Part shown: positions 18,487 through 27,347 of the stretch, piece after piece
Numbering within the stretch: the stretch's first letter is position 1
Layout of the letters: the number at the start of each line of letters is the position of its first letter
Source: Novosphingobium hassiacum
GTDB taxonomy: Bacteria > Pseudomonadota > Alphaproteobacteria > Sphingomonadales > Sphingomonadaceae
Length of the DNA stretch: 39,691 bases
Assembly: GCF_014196055.1 (NCBI RefSeq)
Contig: NZ_JACICY010000019.1
Coordinates: forward strand, 1-39,691
Direction: 5' to 3'
Made by a program: the position numbers and the translations under genes
Notes under the pieces: generated by a model
Told to the model about the DNA's origin: nothing
The model's input: the letters and a program-made list of their open reading frames with translations, nothing else
The model's database searches: none

Positions 18487-21400
18487 ATGGCGTTCGATCA
18501 GGCCACGCGTAACCGACTGCAGCGCTTTGTCACCGATGCACGTCGGGCGTTGGAAGAAGAATTCACGCGCCAGCTCCAGAACGATTTCGGGATGGACCCG
18601 GTCGCCGGCACGGTCACACCGATCGAAAGCCTGCGGCACATCAACGACCAGCAACGCGAAACAGCGCGGATCCTTCGGGACACGCTGGATCACTATTGCG
18701 CTGGCGGGGACATGGACACGAAGGCCGGCCTCGACCGCATCGTGCGAGAGCAGGCATTCACTGTCTTGAACCGGCTGGCCGCGCTTCGAATGGCGGAGGC
18801 GCGTGGGCTATTGATCGAAACGGTTGGCAATGGGTTTCAGGCCAAAGGCTTTCAGCTTTATGCCCGCCTGGCTGGTACGGGGCTTGGCGAAACTGGCGAT
18901 GCTTACCGGGTTTACCTACAAAGCGTCTTTGACGAGTTGTCTCTAGACCTGCCCGGCCTGTTCGACCGCTACTCGCCACAAGGGCGCTTATTCCCGCGGG
19001 AGGCCGCGCTGCTCCAAGTCCTGGCGCTCATCAATCATGGAGAGATTGAGCCGCTGTGGGCTGAAGATGAGACGATCGGCTGGATCTACCAGTACTTCAA
19101 CTCGAAGGAAGAGCGCAAAGCGATGCGCGATGCGTCCCAGGCGCCGCGTAACAGCCGCGAACTGGCCGTGCGCAACCAGTTCTTCACGCCGCGCTATGTG
19201 GTGGAGTTCCTGGTCGACAACACGCTCGGGCGGCTCTGGTTCAACTGGACGGGCGGGCAGACCTCGCTACGCGACCGCTGCCAATACCTGCTGGTGAAGC
19301 CGAACGAGTGGCCCGAGGTCACACAGCGCCTTCGCGACCCACGCACGATAAAGCTGCTCGATCCCGCCTGCGGGTCGATGCATTTTGGGCTCTATGCCTT
19401 CGACCTGTTCCAGGAGGTCTATCGCGAGGCTTGGGATTGGGAACAAGCCCATGGCTCCGGCGGGCTAGATCGGGAAACTAGCGGCAGACCCGATCTGAAG
19501 CCGCTCTCGGCAACCTATGCCGACCAGGATGCGTTCCTGCGCGACGTGCCGCGGCTGATCATCGAGCACAACATCTACGGCGTCGATATTGATCCGCGTG
19601 CGGCGCAAATCGCGTCGTTGGCGCTGTGGTTGCGGGCGCAGCGAGCGTGGCATGATACCGGTGCGAAAGCCAAGGATCGACCTAATATTGGGAGCGGGCA
19701 AGTGGTGGCCGCCGTGGCGCCACCAGCAGAAGTAGATCTCCGCAAGCGGTTTATGGCAGAGCTCGCGCCCCTCGATGCGGAGCTGTTCGAAAAGACGCTG
19801 TTCCTGCTCAAGGATCTGCCCGTACTTGGGGTGCTGCTACAGGTCGAAAGGGAATTACCTGCACTGATCCGCTTAGTATTTGGCGAGCACGGCGACCTTT
19901 TTCACGCCGATGACATGTTGCAGTGGCAGAAGGCCGAAACGCGGTTGCGCGAGGCGTTGACGGACTATGCACACGCGACCAGATCCACCTTTCAGGGTCG
20001 GCTGTTTGCGGAGGATGCGCTTCAGGGCTTGCGTATGATCGACCATTGCCGCGAGGTATTTGATGTGGTGGTGATGAACCCCCCATTTGGTCTACCATCA
20101 TCATCGGCTCGAAATTACATTGACGAGCAGTATATGGGTGCACACGGCGACATCTACGCATCATTCGTTGCCCGAGCAATGGAGATGGCACCTGATGGAT
20201 TTGTCGGATGCATCACTTCCAGTTCATTTTTGCTTTCCCCAAGAATGGAAGCGTTTCGAAAGCGCCTTCTTCCAAGGCTCGGCTGTGTCGCTGATTGCGG
20301 ATTGGGCGTCATGGATGACGCGATGGTTCGTTCGGCAATCTACATATTGGAACCCAACCAGTTGCCGTTCTTCCGTGTAGCCAACGCTAAATCACACCTA
20401 AATTCTATTAAGCATGGGGCACCAGCGAAGTTATTCTGTGAACTGTTCTCAGATACCGAAAAGCAGTTTTTTGCAGATCTGCCGCAATCCCGGCTCCTCA
20501 TTGACGCCCCGCAGAATGTTCGCGACCTCTTAGCGCATGGACCATATTTCGAACCCAATGCGGGGACGGCTCGCGAGGGAATGAAGACATTTGACAATGA
20601 GCGCTTCATTCGCTTGCCGTGGGAGGTGGTGGGATCCGCAATAGGAAAGGGGAAAAAATGGCACTGGCTTGTTAAGGGTGGTGAATTTTCCTTTTTCTAT
20701 TCTGAAGTTCATCTTTTGCTAAATTGGGCGAATGATGGCGCAGAGCTCAAAGAAATCAATATCAATCTTAATGGATCGACGGCGCAAGTTCGTCAGGCAT
20801 CCACATTCTGGGGACGCGAAGGGGCAACATACTCCAAGAGATCATCCGGCTTTTCAGCACGGATTCTACCTAAAGACTGTATATTTACGAGCAATGGTCC
20901 GGCGATCCTGCCTCTCAATGACACCGATCCGCTGTATCTGCTAGGGTGGCTAAATAGTCGACCAATTCGTGCGTTGACACACCTCAATGCGGGAGCATTC
21001 GATAGTTACTCTACTGGTGCCCTGAAGCGACTTCCTTGGAAAGCACCTGACTCTTCGCAAAAAGAGAGACTTCGTGCTTCCGTCGCTTCCGCTGTGACGG
21101 CGGCAAAGCAACTCGCGTCTCTTTCAAACGAATGCTCGAGTTGGTTCGCAAAGCTGCCAATCCATCCAAAACTAAACATGATAAAGGCCGAATTTGAGCG
21201 GCTTTCAGCCGAAAAGGTTGAGCGGGAATCTGTAGCTCTCGCCACCGGGGACCTCGTTGTATCTAGCGTCTATGAGTTAACTTCGCTGGACTGGACGATA
21301 CCGTTCGTTGGTGGCGAACCAGATCCAATAGAATCTGTCTCATCAGATGAAGGCGAATCTGCGCAATTGACTCCATCGACCGCTTTCACTGATGCAGAGG

Positions 21401-22302
21401 TTTCTTATCGAACGATATCGTACCTAGTGGGAGTCGTCTTCAATCGATGGGCACCTACATTCGATGAATGCGTCGAGATCACCAAGGCCCTCAATTCGCC
21501 CGTAGCGGCCTTGCCTTGCGTTCCCCCCGGCGCAAGTTCGTCGCTCCATGGTGTAGCTTCTGGCATTTCCGTTCTGCCTACAGGTGCGCTGTCCGAACTT
21601 ATCCGAGCTCGGTTAGCCTCACTTGTCGAGGCAGCCGACGATCTTGAGCGCGAATGTCTCGATGCGCTCGATGCGGGGACACTGGATGCCTACCTAGACG
21701 ATCCTAAGGCATTCTTCGCGCGACATTTATCTGGGTATACCGCTAGCAAGCGAGCAGCCCCTATTTATTGGCCGCTCTCGACCGCATCGGGCAGCTACAC
21801 ACTCTGGCTTTACTACCCAAGTCTAACTGGCCAGACACTCTACACAGCCATCAACGATTTCATTGAGCCAAAGCTGAAGCAGGTCGACCAAGACGTCGCT
21901 GCCTTACGCAACAAAGGCAGTGCCCGCTCGTTCGACGACGAAAAGACTTTCGAGGCTCTCCAGAACCTCGAGCTCGAGCTAATCGAATTCCGCGACACCC
22001 TATTGCAGATTGCACCAACTTATCACCCGAACCAGGACGACGGCGTTCCGATCGCCGCTGCGCCGCTCTGGCAGCTTTTCCGCCACAAGCCTTGGCAGAA
22101 GATCCTGAAGGACACTTGGGCCAATCTGGAGAAAGGCGACTATGATTGGGCACATCTGGCGATGGCCTATTGGCCGAGCCGGGTGCGGGGAAAGTGCGAA
22201 ACCGACAAGTCACTCGCTATCGCCCATGACCTTGAGCATCTGTATGTCGAAACGGAGCCGAAAACGGCCAAGGCCCGTGGGCGCATGAAGGACGCGGAAT
22301 GA
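18487..22302 (+). CDS. pglX: PglX, BREX adenine-specific DNA methyltransferase
   Basis: 1271 aa. Motif I DPACGSMHFG (292-301) and motif IV NPPF (531-534) mark an N6-adenine methyltransferase of the gamma type. RNQFFTPRYVVEFLVDN precedes motif I as in PglX. The usual motif I form is GSGHF; here the second glycine is Met, which I recall in some PglX lineages and do not take as inactivation. From about 20090 to 21700 the DNA is clearly AT-richer and the protein more divergent; this covers the likely target-recognition part. PglX methylates host BREX sites so that self DNA is spared. It overlaps pglZ by ATGA. Confidence 0.93.
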   Translation: MAFDQATRNRLQRFVTDARRALEEEFTRQLQNDFGMDPVAGTVTPIESLRHINDQQRETARILRDTLDHYCAGGDMDTKAGLDRIVREQAFTVLNRLAALRMAEARGLLIETVGNGFQAKGFQLYARLAGTGLGETGDAYRVYLQSVFDELSLDLPGLFDRYSPQGRLFPREAALLQVLALINHGEIEPLWAEDETIGWIYQYFNSKEERKAMRDASQAPRNSRELAVRNQFFTPRYVVEFLVDNTLGRLWFNWTGGQTSLRDRCQYLLVKPNEWPEVTQRLRDPRTIKLLDPACGSMHFGLYAFDLFQEVYREAWDWEQAHGSGGLDRETSGRPDLKPLSATYADQDAFLRDVPRLIIEHNIYGVDIDPRAAQIASLALWLRAQRAWHDTGAKAKDRPNIGSGQVVAAVAPPAEVDLRKRFMAELAPLDAELFEKTLFLLKDLPVLGVLLQVERELPALIRLVFGEHGDLFHADDMLQWQKAETRLREALTDYAHATRSTFQGRLFAEDALQGLRMIDHCREVFDVVVMNPPFGLPSSSARNYIDEQYMGAHGDIYASFVARAMEMAPDGFVGCITSSSFLLSPRMEAFRKRLLPRLGCVADCGLGVMDDAMVRSAIYILEPNQLPFFRVANAKSHLNSIKHGAPAKLFCELFSDTEKQFFADLPQSRLLIDAPQNVRDLLAHGPYFEPNAGTAREGMKTFDNERFIRLPWEVVGSAIGKGKKWHWLVKGGEFSFFYSEVHLLLNWANDGAELKEININLNGSTAQVRQASTFWGREGATYSKRSSGFSARILPKDCIFTSNGPAILPLNDTDPLYLLGWLNSRPIRALTHLNAGAFDSYSTGALKRLPWKAPDSSQKERLRASVASAVTAAKQLASLSNECSSWFAKLPIHPKLNMIKAEFERLSAEKVERESVALATGDLVVSSVYELTSLDWTIPFVGGEPDPIESVSSDEGESAQLTPSTAFTDAEVSYRTISYLVGVVFNRWAPTFDECVEITKALNSPVAALPCVPPGASSSLHGVASGISVLPTGALSELIRARLASLVEAADDLERECLDALDAGTLDAYLDDPKAFFARHLSGYTASKRAAPIYWPLSTASGSYTLWLYYPSLTGQTLYTAINDFIEPKLKQVDQDVAALRNKGSARSFDDEKTFEALQNLELELIEFRDTLLQIAPTYHPNQDDGVPIAAAPLWQLFRHKPWQKILKDTWANLEKGDYDWAHLAMAYWPSRVRGKCETDKSLAIAHDLEHLYVETEPKTAKARGRMKDAE

Positions 22303-24827
22303 CCATCGCCAGTTTCATCCGTGATTCCGTGCTGCGCCCGCGCTTGCTCAAAGCGGGTTGCATGGTCGTTTATGATCCTGACCAGCGCTATCAGGCGATC
22401 TGTGCCAGCCTGGAAGCCGACCGCGTGCGGGTGGTCGATGCCTCGGTAAGCAGCATCGAGAGCCGGTTGGCGGCGATCCAGGCGCTGAGTGAAGTAGGCC
22501 GCCCGAAGAGCAGTCTTGACGCGGTCCTGATCTATGTCCCCAAAGGCCCACCTGAGACCGACGAAGACAAGCAGATCGACCCCTTTTCGATCTATGCTGT
22601 GAGCGGCGCCGTGTTTCCGAAGGACGATGGCGACGACTATCTCAGCCTGTGCCTGCGGGCAAAGCCCGACCATTCGACCGAAGTTCGCCGGGTCTTTGCG
22701 GGGGCGGCAACTGGGCCTGCATTCGTCGTCATCGATGCGATTGGCGGCGGAGCCAGTTGGCCGCAACTGCGCTCGGCATTGCAGGTAGAATCGGGGCGCG
22801 AAATCCTGACCGCGCTGCTGGCGCCGAATGCAGCGCAAGCCGAGGCGCTTAAGGCACAGGAAGGCTGGGGTGATGAGGCGCGAGAATTCTTGTCGGCGAC
22901 ACTGGGGCTGAGCGTAAAAACGCGCGGGAAGTCGTGGAATTCTCTGGCCGACGAGCTTTGGCGGTTCGTGTTGTTCAGCGAGTTTATATTCGATCTGCCA
23001 GTGGCTTTGCCTGAAGCCCTATACGGTGTGCCGCATGCCCCTGTCGAGGCGCGCCCGATCATTGAGGATGTTTGCGATCGACTGCGGAGCAACCCAAAGT
23101 CGCGCAGCGGGTATATCGAGCGAGCCGAGGCGATCGAAATCGAGTTGGATATGGCTGGCCAATGCAGCGCGATCGAAGATCTGGGGGAGCGCGACACGTT
23201 CCCGTTCGAGGAGCGAACCTTCCTTAAGTCCGCCATCAAGGGAATTACGACCAATGATACCGATGTGACCCGGCGGCTGCTGGCGCGCCACAAGAACTCG
23301 GTTTGGCTCGGTAAGGGCGAGAGCCAATCGCAATGGGAACTCGTTCGCGCGGGGCTCAGCCTCGTCGAAGCATGTGAGGACTACGAGCGCCAGTTGCCAG
23401 AGCATGCGCGCTCCCAGGCCGAGTTGTTGGATTTCTACCTGGGCAGCCTGAGAGAAGCCGACCGACTACAGCGAGAATTTGAGCAGGCAGTCGGTGACTT
23501 TTTGGATCCGCACGGCTTGATGCAAGAGGTGATTGATCAGGCACGGGCACGCTATCGACGGTTGGCCGAAAAAGTGCAGACGATTTTCGTCAAGCATATC
23601 GAAACCACCGGGTGGCCCCCGCAGGGACGACTCGCCAATGCCGATGTTTTTGATCGCCTGCTCGCCGATCGCTTGAAGGAAAGCGGCCGACGAGTAGCTT
23701 ACTTGATGATCGACGCACTGCGCTATGAACTCGGTGTGGCCCTTGAAAAGATGCTCGCCGAAGATGGGCCTGTCGAGTTGCAGGCGGCTTACGCCCAGCT
23801 TCCGACAATTACACTCGTGGGTATGGCAAGCCTCCTCCCGAATGCCAGGACTGAACTGACATTGGGTCTGGACGCGGATTCACTGGCTCCGAGCCTTGGT
23901 GCGGCGCGTGTCGGCAATGTCAGCCAACGTATGGACGTTCTGAAGAAGCGCTTTGGCGACCGCTTTCATGAAATGCCGCTTAATGACTTCGTTCGAGGCA
24001 AACCGAAAATCTCCGAGACAGTCGATCTCTTCGTCCTGAGGTCTACTGAAATCGACAGCCAGTTGGAGAGCAACCCCGAGACGACGCTCGGTCTGATACC
24101 TGGCACGCTGAAGCTGATCCGGGTGGCGCTGCATAAACTCCGCAGCATGGGATTCAAGGAAGCCGTCATCGTGACGGACCACGGCTTTTTCCTCAACGCC
24201 CAGGCCGAAGCCGGCGACGTCTGCATAAAGCCGCAGGGCAATTGGCCGATCAATGCACACGATCGGATCATGCTGGGCAATGGCAACGCTGATACGCACA
24301 GTGCTGTGGTCAGTGCAGAAAAGCTCGGCATCCGCGGTGATTTCGGACAGGTCGCGATGCCACGCAGCATGGCGCCCTATCGGGCCGGGCATCTCTATTT
24401 CCATGGTGGCGCTTCGCTCGCCGAGGCGGTCGTGCCGGTACTTGTGGCACGCTTGGACACCGAGGAAAATGCTGCGACCGGCAGGGTGGCAGTCGAGATC
24501 TACTATAAGAACGGCGCCAAGCGGATCACGACGCGGATGCCCGTCATCGATATCAAGGTGCAATCCGACGATATGTTTTCACAAGACGTGATCGTCGAAG
24601 TGCTGATCGAAGCCCAAGACGCCAAAGGTAATGTGGTTGGCGAACCGCGGCCCGGAGGCGATGTGAACCCTGCCACGCGCACGCTTGCGCTCGCGCCTGG
24701 CCAGAGCAAGCAGATCGCCTTGAGGATGGATCCGGACTTCGAAGGGAAGTTCTCGGTCAAAGCGCTCAATCCCACCACACTGGCGAGCTACAGCACCCTG
24801 GCTCTCGAAACGGACTACACGGTATGA
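22299..24827 (+). CDS. pglZ: PglZ, BREX alkaline-phosphatase-superfamily protein
   Basis: 842 aa, usual size. The alkaline phosphatase superfamily metal-site motifs are present: YLMIDALRYE with D472, and VIVTDHGFF with D627 and H628. The N-terminal 400 residues are the PglZ-specific helical part; the C-terminal 100 residues form a beta-rich domain (VIVEVLIEAQDAKG). It is the signature protein of BREX; its biochemical activity within exclusion is not settled. It overlaps pglX by 4 nt at its start and brxL by 4 nt at its end. Confidence 0.93.
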   Translation: MTIASFIRDSVLRPRLLKAGCMVVYDPDQRYQAICASLEADRVRVVDASVSSIESRLAAIQALSEVGRPKSSLDAVLIYVPKGPPETDEDKQIDPFSIYAVSGAVFPKDDGDDYLSLCLRAKPDHSTEVRRVFAGAATGPAFVVIDAIGGGASWPQLRSALQVESGREILTALLAPNAAQAEALKAQEGWGDEAREFLSATLGLSVKTRGKSWNSLADELWRFVLFSEFIFDLPVALPEALYGVPHAPVEARPIIEDVCDRLRSNPKSRSGYIERAEAIEIELDMAGQCSAIEDLGERDTFPFEERTFLKSAIKGITTNDTDVTRRLLARHKNSVWLGKGESQSQWELVRAGLSLVEACEDYERQLPEHARSQAELLDFYLGSLREADRLQREFEQAVGDFLDPHGLMQEVIDQARARYRRLAEKVQTIFVKHIETTGWPPQGRLANADVFDRLLADRLKESGRRVAYLMIDALRYELGVALEKMLAEDGPVELQAAYAQLPTITLVGMASLLPNARTELTLGLDADSLAPSLGAARVGNVSQRMDVLKKRFGDRFHEMPLNDFVRGKPKISETVDLFVLRSTEIDSQLESNPETTLGLIPGTLKLIRVALHKLRSMGFKEAVIVTDHGFFLNAQAEAGDVCIKPQGNWPINAHDRIMLGNGNADTHSAVVSAEKLGIRGDFGQVAMPRSMAPYRAGHLYFHGGASLAEAVVPVLVARLDTEENAATGRVAVEIYYKNGAKRITTRMPVIDIKVQSDDMFSQDVIVEVLIEAQDAKGNVVGEPRPGGDVNPATRTLALAPGQSKQIALRMDPDFEGKFSVKALNPTTLASYSTLALETDYTV

Positions 24828-26923
24828 GCGAATTGGACGGCCTGGACCGGCAACTGACATCGGCGTTCGACGGGAAGGTCGTCCGCAAGGATCTCCTGCA
24901 TCGCATCAAAAAGGGCACCAACGTCCCCACATTCGTGCTGGAGTTTCTCCTTGCACGCTTTTGTGCCAGTGACGACCAAGCCGAAATTGATGCGGGAATG
25001 GAGGCCGTCCTCGCGACGCTACAAGACAACTATGTACGTCCTGACGAAGCGAACGCCGCCCAGTCAAAGGTTGCGACCAAGGGCAAGCATCGTTTTATCG
25101 ATAAGGTCCATGTCCGATTTGTCGAGAAAGAGAAGCGCCACTGGGCATCGCTTGAGAACTTCAATTCCCAGCGCATCGCCGTCGGTGAGAAGTTTTACCG
25201 CGATAATGATCGTCTTCTCGAAGGTGGAATTTGGGCCGAAGTGACCCTGGCACACAACGAAATCGATGAAGACGACTATGCCTTCTACATCGAGGATCTG
25301 CGCCCGATCCAACTCTCGCGATTTGATTTTGACCAGTATGTAGAAGGACGAAAGTCATTCACGCGGGATGATTGGCTTGACGCAATTATGCGTTCAGTCG
25401 GCCTAGAGCCGTCCAAGCTCTCGAAGCGCGTAAAACTGCATTATATCGCGCGCTTAGCGCCTCTCGTGGAACCGAACTACAACTATATCGAACTCGGTCC
25501 TCGGGGAACGGGCAAGTCATATTTTTTCAGCGAATTTTCGCCCTATGCAACGCTGATTTCCGGCGGTCAGGCAACGAAGGCCACGCTGTTCTACAATAAC
25601 GCCCGTCGCAAAGTAGGCCTGGTTGGCTATTGGGATACCGTCGCATTTGACGAGGTCGGAGGGATCAAAGTCCGTGATCCAGATACCATCCAGATCATGA
25701 AAGATTTCATGGCAAATGGTCGCTTCTCGCGAGGCGCAGAAGTGATTGCGGATGCGAGCTTGAGTTTCGTTGGCAATATCGACCTTTCGGTCGATCAGGT
25801 CGTTAACTCGACGGAATACGACCTCTTTCAGCCGCTTCCGCCCGAGTTGGACCTAGCCGTGATGGATCGGTTCGCCGCTTATATTCCAGGCTGGGAGATG
25901 CCCAAAAACAGCAGTGAGTTTCTGACGAACCGCTACGGTTTCATAACGGACTACCTAGCAGAGGCCTTTCATTACCAATTCAAGCATACCAACCGCTACG
26001 AAGAAGTTAGCCGCCAGATCCGGCTTGGCAAAGACATCGAGGGACGTGACGAAAAAGGCATCAAGAAGACCGTAGCGGCATTTCTGAAGATTCTTCATCC
26101 AGGTAGCCCGGCCACAACCGAGGAGTTTGAAGAGTATGTTGCTTATGCGACGGAGTGCCGGCGTCGCGTCAAGGAACAAATGAACAAGCGCAAGCCCGAC
26201 GACGAGTTTGCTCGCATCAACCTATCCTACTTTGAGGCGAGTGGGACAGAGGTCGTTGTCTTCTGCCCTGAGTCGAAAAACGCTCTTGCAACGCAGCAGC
26301 CAGCTCGTCGACGTCTCAAAAATAATGGGGCTATGAGCGAAGCGATGATTGGCTCTGCGCCAGCCAATCTGGATGAGCCGAAGCAGGCAATAGCCGATAT
26401 TCAACCGTCAATTGAGCCTGTTCAGGCTGGGGCTGAGCCTGCTCCATCTTCGCCCAAGGAGCAACATTTCACGATTCTGTATGGTGACACTGGGCACAGT
26501 TACGAGACAATCATGGGGCCATACCTGCGCAGCGCGAAAGAAATCACTATTGAGGATCCCTATATTCGCCTGCAACATCAGATCCAAAATTTCGTCCGTT
26601 TTTGTGAGACTTGCCTCAAATCTGGTTCGATCAAGACGATCAATCTAGTCAGTAGTTATGATGACAGGACCGAGCTTGCCGACGTCTCGGAGAAGCTCGA
26701 AGACCTGAAGCAGAGCCTCCTCGAATCCGACATTGTCTTGAATGTGTCGCTGAATCCCAACATGCATGACCGTGAAATTCGCTTAGACAACGGCTGGCAT
26801 ATCAAGATTGGTCGTGGCCTTGATTTCTACCAGCGGCCAGGAAGTTGGTTTGAGGTTGGTGCGAACGACCTCACGTTGCGAAAGTGCCTAGAAACAAAAG
26901 TCGATATATTTCATGTAGCTTAG
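24824..26923 (+). CDS. brxL: BrxL-type AAA+ protein with MITD1-like PLD-fold C-terminus in place of Lon
   Basis: 699 aa. The N-terminal 200 residues and the AAA+ core match BrxL: Walker A GPRGTGKS (225-232), Walker B VAFDEV (D276, E277), and VGNID afterwards. After a disordered Pro/Ala/Glu linker (about 495-545), residues 548-699 carry TILYGDTG, EDPYIR, QNFVRFCE, HDREIR, NGWHIKIGRGLD and ETKVDIFH. These match, nearly word for word from memory, the C-terminal phospholipase-D-like MIT_C domain of human MITD1. I see no Lon Ser-Lys protease signature. BrxL is expected in BREX types 1 and 4, so finding it with brxE is notable. Last gene of the plus-strand operon. Confidence 0.88.
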   Translation: MSELDGLDRQLTSAFDGKVVRKDLLHRIKKGTNVPTFVLEFLLARFCASDDQAEIDAGMEAVLATLQDNYVRPDEANAAQSKVATKGKHRFIDKVHVRFVEKEKRHWASLENFNSQRIAVGEKFYRDNDRLLEGGIWAEVTLAHNEIDEDDYAFYIEDLRPIQLSRFDFDQYVEGRKSFTRDDWLDAIMRSVGLEPSKLSKRVKLHYIARLAPLVEPNYNYIELGPRGTGKSYFFSEFSPYATLISGGQATKATLFYNNARRKVGLVGYWDTVAFDEVGGIKVRDPDTIQIMKDFMANGRFSRGAEVIADASLSFVGNIDLSVDQVVNSTEYDLFQPLPPELDLAVMDRFAAYIPGWEMPKNSSEFLTNRYGFITDYLAEAFHYQFKHTNRYEEVSRQIRLGKDIEGRDEKGIKKTVAAFLKILHPGSPATTEEFEEYVAYATECRRRVKEQMNKRKPDDEFARINLSYFEASGTEVVVFCPESKNALATQQPARRRLKNNGAMSEAMIGSAPANLDEPKQAIADIQPSIEPVQAGAEPAPSSPKEQHFTILYGDTGHSYETIMGPYLRSAKEITIEDPYIRLQHQIQNFVRFCETCLKSGSIKTINLVSSYDDRTELADVSEKLEDLKQSLLESDIVLNVSLNPNMHDREIRLDNGWHIKIGRGLDFYQRPGSWFEVGANDLTLRKCLETKVDIFHVA

Positions 26924-26960
26924 GGGTTTCCCAAAGATGCGCCATTTGAATGGCAAACCT

Positions 26961-27003
26961 GGCGGATTGTCACCTGCTTGCCTCTTTCGTCACCCAATCC
27001 GCC
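26961..27003. repeat. 9-bp inverted repeat after brxL
   Basis: GGCGGATTG (26961-26969) and CAATCCGCC (26995-27003) are perfect inverted arms with a 25-nt spacer that itself contains TCACC twice. A smaller hairpin, GCCATT-TG-AATGGC, lies just before it at 26941-26954. They occupy the gap between the end of the BREX core and the convergent tiny gene. There is no U-tract, so this could be a Rho-independent-like stop of low quality, a protein site, or an island boundary. Confidence 0.35.
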
Positions 27004-27046
27004 CGAAAGCCGTCTTGCCTAACGCCACCCGCGATACCGGTAATTG

Positions 27047-27229
27047 CTATTGACCTGGAAATCGTGACGCGAGGTACGCCTCTACCCTCTCCAGCGTTCG
27101 CCGCCGGGGACGTCGACCCATTCGTAAGTCGAGCACGAAGCGCGGATCGCCGACCGCCCGTCGACCAAAACGGGTCGCGGACATATGGGTTTCCTTGAGA
27201 TGACGCTCAATGCGATCAAGCAGTTTCAT
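27047..27229 (-). CDS. small conserved FGRxAVGDPRF protein, putative DNA-binding
   Basis: 60 aa beginning MKLLDRIERHLKETHMSATRF. The layout (helix, TRFGRRAVGDPRFVLDL, basic GRRPRRRTLERVEAYL) is one I associate with very short alphaproteobacterial proteins encoded beside S24-type repressors. It resembles a minimal helix-turn-helix: the second half is Arg-rich with a regular helix. It is divergent from the S24 gene, and a LexA box lies 28 nt upstream of its start, so damage induction is likely. Function is unproven. Confidence 0.7.
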   Translation of the reverse strand: MKLLDRIERHLKETHMSATRFGRRAVGDPRFVLDLRMGRRPRRRTLERVEAYLASRFPGQ

Positions 27230-27257
27230 GTCATACCTCGAATCAGATTCGGCTTGC

Positions 27258-27272
27258 GTTCTTGTTATGTTC
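27258..27272. promoter_or_regulatory. alphaproteobacterial SOS (LexA) box GTTC-N7-GTTC
   Basis: GTTC, seven bases TTGTTAT, then GTTC: an exact fit to the LexA site established for Rhodobacter, Caulobacter and relatives. It is AT-rich on the right flank (TTATTAGG). It lies 28 nt upstream of the minus-strand 60-aa gene and 75 nt upstream of the S24 repressor gene, so it can govern either or both. Confidence 0.75.
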
Positions 27273-27347
27273 TTATTAGGAAGACTCCATCGAGTCTAGG
27301 ATGAATTCCTACATGCCACCTGGACCGCCCCTTGAAAGGCGCCGCCG

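Noticed and set aside
24824..26923. Lon protease domain in BrxL, as its name implies
   Set aside because: No Lon Ser-Lys motif found in the C-terminal third; the visible motifs fit MIT_C instead.
680..26950. Possible flanking repeat of the island (GCGCAT plus TTTGGG near both 680 and 26930)
   Set aside because: The match is short and interrupted, and the two copies are in inverted orientation; chance similarity is likely.
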